35,012 nt of DNA, from assembly GCA_030533325.1 (NCBI GenBank), contig JAUNJJ010000030.1, positions 1 to 35,012 of the forward strand, read 5' to 3'. The first letter of the stretch is position 1. Every line of letters starts with the position of its first letter. The DNA comes from Oscillospiraceae bacterium (GTDB lineage: Bacteria > Bacillota > Clostridia > Oscillospirales > Ruminococcaceae). Positions 5,870-14,379 of the stretch are shown here, one piece after another. The notes under the pieces were generated by a model, which was not told where the DNA came from, did no database searches, and saw nothing but the letters and a program-made list of their open reading frames with translations. The position numbers and the translations under genes were made by a program.

Positions 5870-7510
5870 ATGTATTCTATCCGTAAAAAGATTTCTATGC
5901 TGATTACAGGTGCAATGCTGTCTGTATCAGTTTCAATAGTTGCGATGGATATTTTTTATTCCAGACAGTTTGCAATGTCAAATGCACAGATTGCACTGAA
6001 TTCAACATGTGAGGCGAAGACTCAGGAGCTTGATAACAGAATGAAGGTTGTTCAGAAGGCTGTTGAGGATATTTATCTTCTGTCAGAAAATGAACGTCCG
6101 CCTCTTGATAATTTTGGTGACAAGGAATTGCTGGACTCATATATAGATGATTTTAAAAAGATAGCGGTTGATATATCGGGAAACACTGAAGGAGCGATTG
6201 CTGTTTATTACCGGATAAATCCTGACGTTTCACTAAGCGGACAGTCCGGATTCTTTTATGTTCGTTCTCCGGAAACCGGAGAATTTACCGAACATGAATT
6301 AACTGATATTCTGAGTTATTCTCCTGATGATATGGAGTATGTTGGCTGGTATTATGAACCTGTTCGTGCCGGAAAGCCTGTCTGGACGGAGCATTATTTT
6401 AACCAGAACACCGGTATGGACATAATATCCTACGTTATTCCGTTTTATGAAGGGAAACGGCTTGTAGGTGTCGTCGGAATGGATGTGGATTTTCGTGAGA
6501 TACTTAATATTGCTGAAGATATTGAAACCTATGACTCAGGAGGTTCTGTTCTTCTGTGCATGAGCAACAGTCTTATGTACCATACATCCGGTGATGAGTT
6601 TGTATCACAAAGTATTCCTTCACAGCTGTACAACAATGTTTTAGGAAAAGAAAGTTCAGTTTCTCTCGCTGATATATCATCAGACGGAACAAGGTACAAG
6701 ATTTCCTATCAGACTCTCAGTAACCGTATGAAGCTGGTTGTCTATGCTCCGGTAAGCGAAATTTATCAGGAAAGCAATGCGATGCTTCTGAGAAGCGGGC
6801 TAATCATCCTGATTTTTATCAGCATAATTTTACTGCTTACTGTCCGTATATCGGATAAGATAATCAGACCTCTTAAAAGCATTACAGATGCTACAAAGAA
6901 ATTTTCCGAAGGTGACTGGCAGGCAGAAATTGAGTGCGATACCAACGATGAACTTATGGCACTTACCGACAGTATCAGATCTATGGCGGACAATACGAGA
7001 AATTATATCGCAAGAATAAACGATATGGCTTTCAGGGATGGTCTTACAGGTGTTAAAAACAAGGCGTGCTATATGAGCTTTATGGATGTACTCAGAGAAA
7101 GAGCCGGCAATTCAGATATCAGATTCGGGATAGTTGTTCTGGATGTAAATGGTCTGAAAACAATTAATGATAAAAAAGGCCACGAATACGGTGATGAGCT
7201 TCTGAAGAATGCAAGCAGTCTGATATGCAGATATTTCTCTCACAGTCCGGTTTTCCGTACAGGCGGTGACGAATTTGTAGTTGTTATGGAAAGTGCAGAC
7301 TATGATAACAGGGATAAGATTATTGAGGATTTCAGAAATTATATGATGCTTCACCGGAATGATAATGCTGATGAGTGTACACCTTCGGTTGCAAGCGGAA
7401 TGGCATGTTTTCCGGAAGATTCCCGCGATATTTCAGAAGTATTCAGGCTGGCAGATGAACGAATGTATGAAAACAAGGTGATTATAAAGGGGGGAGCTGT
7501 TCCTCGATAG
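5870..7510 (+). CDS. Membrane diguanylate cyclase: dCache-HAMP-GGDEF
   Basis: Synthesises cyclic di-GMP from two GTP in response to an extracellular signal. From ATG 5870 (AGGGGG and GGCAGG upstream; ATG 5849 is an alternative adding seven residues) it is 546 residues. It has a TM helix ~8-28, a double Cache-type sensor ~40-300 (YYEPVRAGKPVWTEHYFNQNTG, IPFYEGKRLVGVVGMDVD), TM ~308-325, HAMP ~326-378 and GGDEF ~385-540. The active site is intact: RTGGDEF at 463-469, DVNGLKTIND metal/substrate loop, GHEYGDELL. The inhibitory I-site RxxD expected five residues before GGDEF reads FSHS, so product inhibition at that site is probably lost. The solo sensor gene starts 17 bases downstream, suggesting an operon. 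Confidence 0.92.
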   Translation: MYSIRKKISMLITGAMLSVSVSIVAMDIFYSRQFAMSNAQIALNSTCEAKTQELDNRMKVVQKAVEDIYLLSENERPPLDNFGDKELLDSYIDDFKKIAVDISGNTEGAIAVYYRINPDVSLSGQSGFFYVRSPETGEFTEHELTDILSYSPDDMEYVGWYYEPVRAGKPVWTEHYFNQNTGMDIISYVIPFYEGKRLVGVVGMDVDFREILNIAEDIETYDSGGSVLLCMSNSLMYHTSGDEFVSQSIPSQLYNNVLGKESSVSLADISSDGTRYKISYQTLSNRMKLVVYAPVSEIYQESNAMLLRSGLIILIFISIILLLTVRISDKIIRPLKSITDATKKFSEGDWQAEIECDTNDELMALTDSIRSMADNTRNYIARINDMAFRDGLTGVKNKACYMSFMDVLRERAGNSDIRFGIVVLDVNGLKTINDKKGHEYGDELLKNASSLICRYFSHSPVFRTGGDEFVVVMESADYDNRDKIIEDFRNYMMLHRNDNADECTPSVASGMACFPEDSRDISEVFRLADERMYENKVIIKGGAVPR

Positions 7511-7527
7511 AGGGACGAAGCGAAAAT

Positions 7528-8448
7528 ATGAAAAATAAACGTTTTGTATGCTGCATGGTTATCGTTATGGCAGCGGCTTTTATGATTAATTTAACAGTAA
7601 CACTGATGACAGTAAGGGACAACACAATCAAAGATGAGCAAAGAGTATGCGGGCTTGTTTCAGAGGCAGTACTTGACTCTATTGATTCAGAAATAGGCAG
7701 ACTGATAAGTGTTTCGGAAACACTGTCAACCAACTCGCTTTTTATCGATATGCTGAAAGATGAAAGTAACCACTCTGAAGCAGAGATGATTGGCATGATG
7801 AAGGAGTATTTGTCCGGAATCAGAGACAGTGTCGGAGTTGATACGGCTTTTGCAGTTTCTGAGAACAGCCGCAGGTACTATACGCACGAAGGCCTTAACA
7901 AGATAGTAGACCCGGATAATGACGATCACGATATCTGGTATTCCATTTTTGTAAACGGAAGAAAGGATTATGATATTTATATCGATACCGATGAAGTAAA
8001 CGGCTGTACATGGACAGTATTTGTCAATATAAGGGTTGAAGACGAAAACCGAAAGCTGCTCGGTGTCTGTGGTGTCGGTCTTGTGATGAATGATGTTCAG
8101 GAAACCATCAGAGGATATGAGGAAAAATACAGTGTGAAGGTAAACCTTGTTGATTCAGATGGAAATGTCCAGGTTGACACCGATTCGATAAATATCGACA
8201 ATGCACGCCTTTATGATGTTCAGTATGGCAAGGAAAAAGACGGGTACAGGTATTTTGATAACGGAGATTATGTTATCATGCGATACTTTGAAGAAATCAA
8301 CTGGTATCTTGTTATCCGGCGCACGATTAATAATAATTCCGATATAACACTGAAAATTACTCTGTGCTGTATCTGTACTGCACTTGTAAGTATTATTGTG
8401 TTCCTTTCCGGAACGGTATTCAGAAAGAAAACAGAGAAGAAAGAATAG
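7528..8448 (+). CDS. Solo dCache-type membrane sensor without output domain
   Basis: A 306-residue protein: TM ~5-27, an extracellular double-Cache-like region ~35-265 (WYSIFVNGRKDYDIYIDTDEVNG, then VFVNIRVEDENRKLLGVCGVGLVM), TM ~275-297 and a short basic/acidic tail ending RKKTEKKE. The sensor organisation matches that of the adjacent cyclase, but HAMP, GGDEF, kinase or methyl-accepting domains are absent. The stop is followed by a strong terminator, so the missing output domain is not simply out of frame nearby. It may form mixed sensor complexes with the upstream cyclase or compete for ligand (inference). RBS AGAGGGA lies upstream of ATG 7528. Confidence 0.75.
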   Translation: MKNKRFVCCMVIVMAAAFMINLTVTLMTVRDNTIKDEQRVCGLVSEAVLDSIDSEIGRLISVSETLSTNSLFIDMLKDESNHSEAEMIGMMKEYLSGIRDSVGVDTAFAVSENSRRYYTHEGLNKIVDPDNDDHDIWYSIFVNGRKDYDIYIDTDEVNGCTWTVFVNIRVEDENRKLLGVCGVGLVMNDVQETIRGYEEKYSVKVNLVDSDGNVQVDTDSINIDNARLYDVQYGKEKDGYRYFDNGDYVIMRYFEEINWYLVIRRTINNNSDITLKITLCCICTALVSIIVFLSGTVFRKKTEKKE

Positions 8449-8454
8449 AAAATC

Positions 8455-8495
8455 AAAAACAAAGCACACAGACCGTAACTGTGTGCTTTGTTTTT
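8455..8495. terminator. Bidirectional terminator between solo dCache gene and D-LDH
   Basis: Perfect 17-base arms 8455-8471 and 8479-8495 with A-rich and T-rich outer ends. It serves the plus-strand sensor gene and the minus-strand dehydrogenase, whose stop lies at its edge. Confidence 0.9.
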
Positions 8496-9492
8496 ATGCG
8501 TTTCGTACTTCATTACCGCTTTCTTTTCCGGTCATAAAGCAAAGTGCATTGTCAAGTGTTGTTCTGCTTATTGCCTCAAGTGCCTCTCTTGCAAAAAATC
8601 CCTGATGTGAAGTAACGCACACATTAGGAAAACTCAGCAGGCGGGCAACTGTGGAATGCTGAAGTATTGAGTCGGAAAGATTTTCATAGACACTGCCGGT
8701 TTCCTCTTCGTACACATCCAGACCTACAGCGAAGAAACGGCCGTCTCTGATTCCGTTTATCAGGTCATCCGTTTTTATCAGACTTCCTCGTGATGTATTT
8801 ATGAGTGTAACATTGTTTTTCATCATTGCTATGGTTTTGCTGTTTATAAGATGGAAGGTTTCTTCTGTAAGCGGGCAGTGAAGTGAAATAAGGTCGGACT
8901 GGCCCAGTACTTCTTCAAGACTCATATATTTCACAAAGTCAAGTTCGGAATTCTCATATTTATCATATGCGATAACATCCATCCCAAAACCGCGGCATAT
9001 CTTCGCCATGGCACTTCCTATTTTCCCGGTTCCTATTATACCTGCTGTTTTTCCGTGAAGAGTTATTCCCATAAGTCCGTTCAGACTGAAGTCATTTTCC
9101 CTTACTCTGACATATGCCTTGTGTGTATGCCTTATTGCAGTAAGTGCAAGAGCCATTGCATGTTCAGCTACAGCTTCAGGTGAATAGCCCGGTACTCGCA
9201 TAACCGTTATTCCGTATCTTTCAGCTGCTTCAAGATCAACATTGTTATAGCCTGCACATCTCATAAGAATAAGCTTTACACCGCATTTGTGCAGTGTTTC
9301 GATTACAGTAGTTCCGAGATTCATATTTACAAATGCACAAACCGCATCATATCCGCCTGCAAGAACAGCAGTTTCCGGTCCGAGAAGGACATCGATATAT
9401 TCTATTTTTATTTCACTGTAACGCCCGTTCTGCCAGGTCTCCTCAAAAAATTTTTTGTCGTAGCTTTTGGTTCCGAAAAAAAGAATTTTCAT
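8494..9492 (-). CDS. D-isomer-specific 2-hydroxyacid dehydrogenase, D-lactate dehydrogenase type
   Basis: Probably reduces pyruvate to D-lactate with NADH. It is 332 residues from ATG 9492 (MKILFFGTKSYDKKFFEE), preceded by GGGGGA; the upstream open frame extension is not protein-like. The NAD-binding Rossmann motif GTGKIG is at 154-159 with Asp177 at the end of the second strand, which favours NAD over NADP. The catalytic triad is visible: Arg235 (NTSRGSLI), Glu264 (VYEEE) and His296 (TSHQGFF). The GYSPEAVAEHAMAL segment at ~102-116 is characteristic of LdhA-type enzymes. It is monocistronic. Another 2-hydroxyacid substrate is possible, but the family match is strong. Confidence 0.88.
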   Translation of the reverse strand: MKILFFGTKSYDKKFFEETWQNGRYSEIKIEYIDVLLGPETAVLAGGYDAVCAFVNMNLGTTVIETLHKCGVKLILMRCAGYNNVDLEAAERYGITVMRVPGYSPEAVAEHAMALALTAIRHTHKAYVRVRENDFSLNGLMGITLHGKTAGIIGTGKIGSAMAKICRGFGMDVIAYDKYENSELDFVKYMSLEEVLGQSDLISLHCPLTEETFHLINSKTIAMMKNNVTLINTSRGSLIKTDDLINGIRDGRFFAVGLDVYEEETGSVYENLSDSILQHSTVARLLSFPNVCVTSHQGFFAREALEAISRTTLDNALCFMTGKESGNEVRNA

Positions 9493-9655
9493 TTTATTTC
9501 CCCCAGTCTGAAATTTTCCGTTAATATTATTCTGTACTGATAGTTTCATAATATACATAGATAATCTTATCTGACATAAGCAGAGAAAATCCGAATGCAC
9601 GGTGTACAGCAATTTTTTCTCTTTTTTGATTCATAAAAAATGCCGGTAATTTCAC

Positions 9656-9684
9656 TTGAAATTCCTATGCATATATGTTATAAT
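9656..9684 (+). promoter_or_regulatory. Promoter of the small membrane-anchored protein gene
   Basis: TTGAAA (9656-9661), 17-base spacer, TATAAT (9679-9684) with TGT extended -10. Confidence 0.7.
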
Positions 9685-9731
9685 TATCTAAAGTATGTGC
9701 ATATAATGGAAAAGAGGGGTGGAGATTAAAC

Positions 9732-10220
9732 GTGAAGAGATTGCTTTTTGCATTGATATTTTTAGGTGTTTTCATCTGGGGTCTGTTTACACTGTTTAAC
9801 CGCGGTGACAGGGATCTGAAGAATGTCGGAGAAGTAAGCGTTATAAGCACAGTTGACGGAAACAGCAAATGCTGTGAACTTAAGGGCGAGAAGATATGCA
9901 AAAGATATGAAGATGAGATAACTGACTTCGATGTTACAGCACTTTCTGAGTTTGCAGCGGATGCAGTCACAGTGGAGAAACCGGAAACAATTGATGAGGA
10001 AAACAATATCGCTGTCAAATATAAAGGCGAGTTCATTGATGAAGAAGAAAAAGATATTTACTACAGCATATATGACAAGGACTTTAATCTTCTTTATGAA
10101 ACGGATACACTTGGAGTTCTGTTTGAAAAAGGCAGCGAATACTATGCTGTTATGGATGTAAAGTGGGGACGCATTAAAAATTATGTTTGTTTAAGATACT
10201 GCTTCAGAATAACCACATAA
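9732..10220 (+). CDS. Small membrane-anchored protein of unknown function
   Basis: A 162-residue protein starting at GTG 9732 with GGGGTGGAG just upstream (about 9716-9724). One amino-terminal hydrophobic helix (~4-22: LLFALIFLGVFIWGLFTLF) is followed by a positively charged residue and an acidic extracellular domain, so it looks like a signal anchor; no lipobox Cys is present. Short beta-like strands (IYYSIYDKDFNLLYET) and four Cys (two adjacent at ~47-48) are visible. I do not recognise the family. It has its own promoter and a terminator shared with the convergent LytTR gene, so it is monocistronic. Confidence 0.65.
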   Translation: MKRLLFALIFLGVFIWGLFTLFNRGDRDLKNVGEVSVISTVDGNSKCCELKGEKICKRYEDEITDFDVTALSEFAADAVTVEKPETIDEENNIAVKYKGEFIDEEEKDIYYSIYDKDFNLLYETDTLGVLFEKGSEYYAVMDVKWGRIKNYVCLRYCFRITT

Positions 10221-10253
10221 AGGTTTTGAATTTACCTTTGTGTGGTTTTTTTA
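10211..10253. terminator. Terminator between the small membrane protein and LytTR genes
   Basis: Arms 10211-10224 and 10233-10246 (one T-G), then a T run to 10253. It overlaps the stop codon of the plus-strand gene and the 3' end of the convergent LytTR gene. Confidence 0.8.
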
Positions 10254-10948
10254 TATCTTTCAAATGAACTTTGAAAATCTTTTTTTCTCTGGCGGCTGAG
10301 AATAACATATTCTCCGTTGTCCATAGTGATAATATCTTCGTCTGCAGCGGCTATGTGTCCGAAGTTGAGAGCATAGGTGCGGTGGGTTCTGAAAAATATA
10401 TTTTCAGGCAGCTTTCCCATAACCGTACTTATATTTTCAGTGGACACATAGCTTTTTTCAGCTGTTCGTATATATGTATTTCTTTTGTCCGCTTCAAGAT
10501 AAATTATCTCTTCAGGAATAACGGAAAAGCTGGTGTGTGCGTATCTGAATGAGACTTCTTCACTTTCCGGTATCTTTTCAAATGTGGAAAGAATGGATTT
10601 TTCAATATCTTCGTAAAGCACGGGTTTTGATATACATGTAAATTCTCTTGCTTCAGTGAAACTGAAACCTGTATTATGCGGAGATGAGGTGAGAAAAATG
10701 ATTTCGGACAGGCTGTATCTGCTTCTTATCAGTCTTGCGGCCTCGGTTCCGTAAATATTATCAGAAATGCAGAAATTATCATTTATCAGAATTACATCAG
10801 GTGTGAAGCTTTCGTTGTCAGAAAGCAGTTCCTCACCTGATTTTATTTTTGTAACAGTAAAATTCTTTATTTTGCGTATTTTTTCAAGCATACAGGAAAT
10901 GAGACGCTGCGTAACAGTGCTGCCGTCACATAAGGCGATATTTATCAT
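10232..10948 (-). CDS. LytTR-family response regulator with atypical receiver
   Basis: A 238-residue DNA-binding regulator: receiver-like domain ~1-120 and LytTR domain ~135-235 (EEIIYLEADKRNTYIRT, RTHRTYALNFGHI). In the receiver, the strand that normally ends in the phosphoacceptor Asp reads PDVILIND, which places Asn56 at the usual Asp position with Asp57 beside it. The amino-terminal acidic pocket keeps only one Asp (Asp8). The conserved Thr/Ser (LTSS) and Lys (ISKP) are present. No histidine kinase is adjacent. It may be phosphorylation-independent or use Asp57. Starts at ATG 10948 with CGGAGA upstream. Confidence 0.85.
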   Translation of the reverse strand: MINIALCDGSTVTQRLISCMLEKIRKIKNFTVTKIKSGEELLSDNESFTPDVILINDNFCISDNIYGTEAARLIRSRYSLSEIIFLTSSPHNTGFSFTEAREFTCISKPVLYEDIEKSILSTFEKIPESEEVSFRYAHTSFSVIPEEIIYLEADKRNTYIRTAEKSYVSTENISTVMGKLPENIFFRTHRTYALNFGHIAAADEDIITMDNGEYVILSRQRKKDFQSSFERYKKTTQR

Positions 10949-11190
10949 TAATGGATTCTCCGTTCATATTTAGAATATATTATAATAATATCATAAAAAC
11001 ATACATATATTCAATATTATGTTAAGATGACAATTGATATTTTAACATGATTTTTCCTCTTATATTATTAATAAAAATATCCTGATTAAAAAAACTGTAA
11101 GAAATTCTTCAAAGAAAAAAATTACCTATTTACTTTTTGACGGAAATATGATAAAATAAGATTATATTTTTGAATGAGGTGATAGCAGGG

Positions 11191-12306
11191 GTGAAAAAGG
11201 GTTCACTTGCAGGGAGGATTTTAGCGGTTTTAACAGGGGTTTCTCTATGCACGTTATCTGTTTCTTTCAGCGTGTCTGCTGAAGAATACGGTATTGATAT
11301 TTCAAGATATCAGGGAGATATTATATGGGAGGAACTGGCCGGCAGCGGAATGAGCTTTGCAATTCTTCGTACCGGTACGACAAAGTACGGTGAGGACAGC
11401 CGTTTTGAGGAATATTATCAGGGAACAAGGGATATAGGCATGAAAGCCGGTGCTTATCTGTATATCAGTGCACTGTCACTTGAAGAGTTTAAGGATGCAG
11501 CTGAGCAGTTTATTCAGTACCTTGATGGTAAGGACTGGGAGATGCCGGTTTATATAGATCTGGAAGACAATGAACAGACTCTCCTTGGAAAACAGACACT
11601 TACAACATACGCACTTGCGTGTATGAATATTATAAGAAATGCAGGCTATACAACAGGTATCTATTCCAACAAATACTGGTTTACCAATTTCCTTGACAGA
11701 GAGCTTATAAGCAAAGCCGGTTTTGAGATATGGTATGCACAGTATCCGGACGAGCTTGTAAATCCCCTTGACTATGACAAAAGTGATGTCTGCGGCATAT
11801 GGCAGTATTCAAGTCATGGTAAGGTTGAGGGAATACCGTATTCATGGGTTGATCTTAATATAGCGTACAAGATTTACAATGAAAAACGGGAAGATAAAAA
11901 AAATGAAGAGTTGTGGCTTCTTCCTTACCTTTCCAGAAAAACAATGAGAAGCGGTCCGGGTGAGGAATACGGTGAGATTATTCCGGTACCGCAGAATACA
12001 TATATCAGCATTACTGAAAAGAAAGACGTAAACGGTACACTCTGGGGACAGTTTATGTACGACGGATACGTTGGTTGGTGTACGCTTGACGGCGCAGTTG
12101 GCTGTTCTGTTTCCGGGGAAATGAATCCATACTTTTTCTACGACGTAAATATGGACGGGGTTGTCAATATCGGTGATGACCTGGCGTTAAAAAAGTACAT
12201 TCTCGGAAATGAAGAAGGTTCATGCGGGGATCTCAACGGTGACGGAGTAGTGAACATCTTTGACCGGCAGAGACTCAGAGCGTATATTCTCGGAGCTGAA
12301 GGATAA
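11191..12306 (+). CDS. Secreted GH25 lysozyme with SH3-like and dockerin domains
   Basis: A muramidase predicted to cut the N-acetylmuramic acid beta-1,4 linkage of peptidoglycan outside the cell. Start GTG 11191 is chosen because AGGTGAT (11176-11182) lies 8 bases upstream and gives MKKGSLAGRIL. It is 371 residues. A signal peptide is cleaved near VSA-EE (residue 30). The GH25 domain covers ~32-230, with catalytic Asp36 (GIDISRYQ) and the DLED cluster at 123-126 (Glu125). An SH3-like domain covers ~240-305 (MRSGPGEEYGEII, GYVGWCTL). A type I dockerin at ~316-370 has two calcium loops (DVNMDGVVNIGD, DLNGDGVVNIFD). The dockerin implies attachment to a cohesin scaffold. A dockerin-bearing lysozyme may remodel the wall around the cellulosome or attack competitors. 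Confidence 0.93.
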   Translation: MKKGSLAGRILAVLTGVSLCTLSVSFSVSAEEYGIDISRYQGDIIWEELAGSGMSFAILRTGTTKYGEDSRFEEYYQGTRDIGMKAGAYLYISALSLEEFKDAAEQFIQYLDGKDWEMPVYIDLEDNEQTLLGKQTLTTYALACMNIIRNAGYTTGIYSNKYWFTNFLDRELISKAGFEIWYAQYPDELVNPLDYDKSDVCGIWQYSSHGKVEGIPYSWVDLNIAYKIYNEKREDKKNEELWLLPYLSRKTMRSGPGEEYGEIIPVPQNTYISITEKKDVNGTLWGQFMYDGYVGWCTLDGAVGCSVSGEMNPYFFYDVNMDGVVNIGDDLALKKYILGNEEGSCGDLNGDGVVNIFDRQRLRAYILGAEG

Positions 12307-12375
12307 AAAAAGGTTACTTTGCAGGAATACCTGCTTGTATAAAAAATTATGATAAACAGAAGGGAAGTAAAAACT

Positions 12376-13350
12376 ATGTTCAAGGCAAATGATAACAGAT
12401 ACGACAATATGATTTACCGTCGCTGCGGAAAGAGCGGACTGAAGGTTTCAGCAGTTTCACTCGGACTCTGGAAAAACTTCGGAGCAGGTGATGACTTTGC
12501 AAATATGGAAAAAATGATTCACACAGCCTTCAATCTCGGTATTGTTCATTTTGATCTTGCAAACAACTACGGGGATCCGTATAACGGCTCGGCAGAAGAA
12601 AACTTCGGAAAAATTCTTGACAACGGGATGAGAGCATACCGTGATGAGCTCTGTATCTCAACCAAGGCCGGATATGATATGTGGAGCGGACCTTACGGAG
12701 AAAGAAACGGATCAAGGAAGTATCTTGTTTCTTCACTGGACCAGAGCCTTAAGCGTATGAAACTCGACTATGTTGATATTTTCTATCATCATATTGCAGA
12801 CCCGAATACTTCCATTGAAGAAACTGCAGTTGCTCTTGATGATATTGTAAAGCAGGGCAAGGCACTTTATGTAGGTATATCAAACTATAACAAGTTCCAG
12901 ACAGCTGAGATTATAAAGATTTTCAGGGAACTTCACACACCGTTTGTTCTCAACCAGCCTTCATACTCACTTCTTAACAGATGGGTTGAAGAAGACGGAC
13001 TTGATACATTCTGCGAGGAAAACGGAATCGGTCTTGCAGTTTTTTCACCGCTCTCAAACGGACTTCTTACAGGCAAGTATCTTAACGGCCCTGTTTCAGG
13101 TGCAAGAGTTCCTGATACAGAGGTTGACGAGGCTATGGTCGCACGACTTAACAGACTTAATGACATGGCTGTTTCAAGAGGACAGACACTTTCTCAGATG
13201 GCACTTTCATGGACTTTGTTCAACTCGGCAGTAGCTACAGTTATTACTGGTGCAAGCAGTCCGGAACAGATTGAGGAAAATGTAAAGTGTATTGAAAAGC
13301 TTGATTTTACATATGAAGAAATAAAGATGATCGGAGATATTCTTAAGTAA
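12376..13350 (+). CDS. Aldo/keto reductase, YghZ/Gpr-like
   Basis: NADPH-dependent aldehyde reductase of the AKR superfamily. It resembles L-glyceraldehyde-3-phosphate reductase (YghZ/Gpr), with an amino terminus of the RYDNMIYRRCGKSGLKVS type followed by SLGLWKNFG. The start ATG 12376 follows GGGAAG; ATG 12349 is in frame but lacks a ribosome binding site. It is 324 residues, a normal length. The catalytic tetrad can be read: Asp in HFDLANNYG, the Tyr of that motif, Lys in STKAGYDMW and His in YHHIADP. Nucleotide-binding VITGASSPEQIEENV is near the C-terminus. It lies 69 bases after the lysozyme gene with no clear terminator between, so co-transcription is possible. Confidence 0.88.
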   Translation: MFKANDNRYDNMIYRRCGKSGLKVSAVSLGLWKNFGAGDDFANMEKMIHTAFNLGIVHFDLANNYGDPYNGSAEENFGKILDNGMRAYRDELCISTKAGYDMWSGPYGERNGSRKYLVSSLDQSLKRMKLDYVDIFYHHIADPNTSIEETAVALDDIVKQGKALYVGISNYNKFQTAEIIKIFRELHTPFVLNQPSYSLLNRWVEEDGLDTFCEENGIGLAVFSPLSNGLLTGKYLNGPVSGARVPDTEVDEAMVARLNRLNDMAVSRGQTLSQMALSWTLFNSAVATVITGASSPEQIEENVKCIEKLDFTYEEIKMIGDILK

Positions 13351-13355
13351 TAATA

Positions 13356-13399
13356 AAACCTGCACGGAAAATTTTGAATCTGTGCAGGTTTATTTTTTT
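13356..13399 (+). terminator. Rho-independent terminator after the aldo/keto reductase
   Basis: Arms 13356-13365 and 13382-13391 (aaacctgcac / gtgcaggttt), then T run 13393-13399. Confidence 0.85.
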
Positions 13400-13406
13400 A
13401 AGCCCC

Positions 13407-13434
13407 TTTACAAAACCTATAAAAATGGTATAAT
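13407..13434 (+). promoter_or_regulatory. Promoter of the cysE-fusion-deoC operon
   Basis: TTTACA (13407-13412), 16-base spacer, TATAAT (13429-13434) with TGG extended -10. Predicted start near 13441, 33 bases before the first ATG. Confidence 0.7.
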
Positions 13435-13473
13435 ATAAATACAGACTTTTTTTAATCACCGGAGGACATTTTT

Positions 13474-14379
13474 ATGGGAATACTTAATGAAAAACGTGTG
13501 GATCAGATTGTTAATACCATACTTGCTGATTACGAGGACAGCAGGACGATAAACAAAACTGATCTCTGCAACCAGCCGGACAAGGAAGCGATTATTGATA
13601 TAATAGAAAAACTTCTCAAGATACTTTATCCGGGATATTTTGATGATAAGGTTTACAGATTTTACAGTCTGAAAAATAATCTTTCGGCAGCTATTGAGGA
13701 TATCATCTATCATTTGCATAAGCAGATAAAAACAGTGCTGCGATACAATTCAGAAATGTACAATCTCAGTGATGAAGAACTTGAAAATATGGCTGAAAAT
13801 ATCACTTATGACTTTATGGAGAAGATTCCGCAGATAAGAGCGTACCTTGAAACTGATGTTCAGGCGGCATTTGACGGTGATCCGGCTGCTGTGAGCAAGG
13901 ATGAAGTTATTCTTTCGTATCCGGGGGTGTATGCTATATCGGTGTACAGAATTGCCCATGAGCTCTTTACTCTCGGTGTGCCTATGATTCCGAGAATAAT
14001 GACGGAACATGCTCACAGTATTACAGGTATTGATATTCACCCGGGTGCAACTATAGGAAAGTATTTCTTTATCGACCACGGTACCGGAATAGTAATAGGT
14101 GAAACAACTGTAATAGGCGAACATGTAAAGATGTATCAGGGTGTTACCCTTGGCGGACTTTCCACAAGCGGAGGCCAGAAACTCAAGGGCGTTAAGCGTC
14201 ACCCTACCATAGGGGACAACGTAACGCTTTATTCAGGTTCCTCAATTCTCGGTGGTGAAACTGTTATTGAGGAAAATGTTGTTGTAGGTGGCAATACCTT
14301 TGTAACAAAGTCTATTGCAAGCGATACAAGGGTAAGTATGAAGGAACAGGAGCTGCAGTTTAAAAACAGAAAATTATGA
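13474..14379 (+). CDS. cysE: Serine O-acetyltransferase, EpsC/CysE type
   Basis: Transfers acetyl from acetyl-CoA to L-serine, the first step of cysteine synthesis. It is 301 residues with GGAGG at 13461-13465 before ATG 13474. A helical amino-terminal region (~1-150) is longer than in short CysE proteins and typical of the EpsC form. The left-handed beta helix of hexapeptide repeats starts at ~183 (GIDIHPGATIGKYFFIDHGTGIVIGE), with catalytic Asp201-His202. The stop overlaps the next ATG by four bases (ATGA), so it is translationally coupled to the sulfur-transfer fusion. No cysteine synthase (cysK/cysM) is in the window. Confidence 0.9.
   Translation: MGILNEKRVDQIVNTILADYEDSRTINKTDLCNQPDKEAIIDIIEKLLKILYPGYFDDKVYRFYSLKNNLSAAIEDIIYHLHKQIKTVLRYNSEMYNLSDEELENMAENITYDFMEKIPQIRAYLETDVQAAFDGDPAAVSKDEVILSYPGVYAISVYRIAHELFTLGVPMIPRIMTEHAHSITGIDIHPGATIGKYFFIDHGTGIVIGETTVIGEHVKMYQGVTLGGLSTSGGQKLKGVKRHPTIGDNVTLYSGSSILGGETVIEENVVVGGNTFVTKSIASDTRVSMKEQELQFKNRKL

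Noticed and set aside
9493..9612. Forty-residue amino-terminal extension of the D-lactate dehydrogenase
   Set aside because: The canonical amino terminus and a ribosome binding site are at 9492; the extension is not similar to the family and lies in the promoter region.
12324..12337. Terminator between the lysozyme and aldo/keto reductase genes (gcagg/cctgc)
   Set aside because: Only five base pairs and no T run after it, so not counted.
13750..14202. 150-codon antisense frame inside cysE
   Set aside because: Shadow of the sense gene; no promoter, ribosome binding site or protein-like composition.
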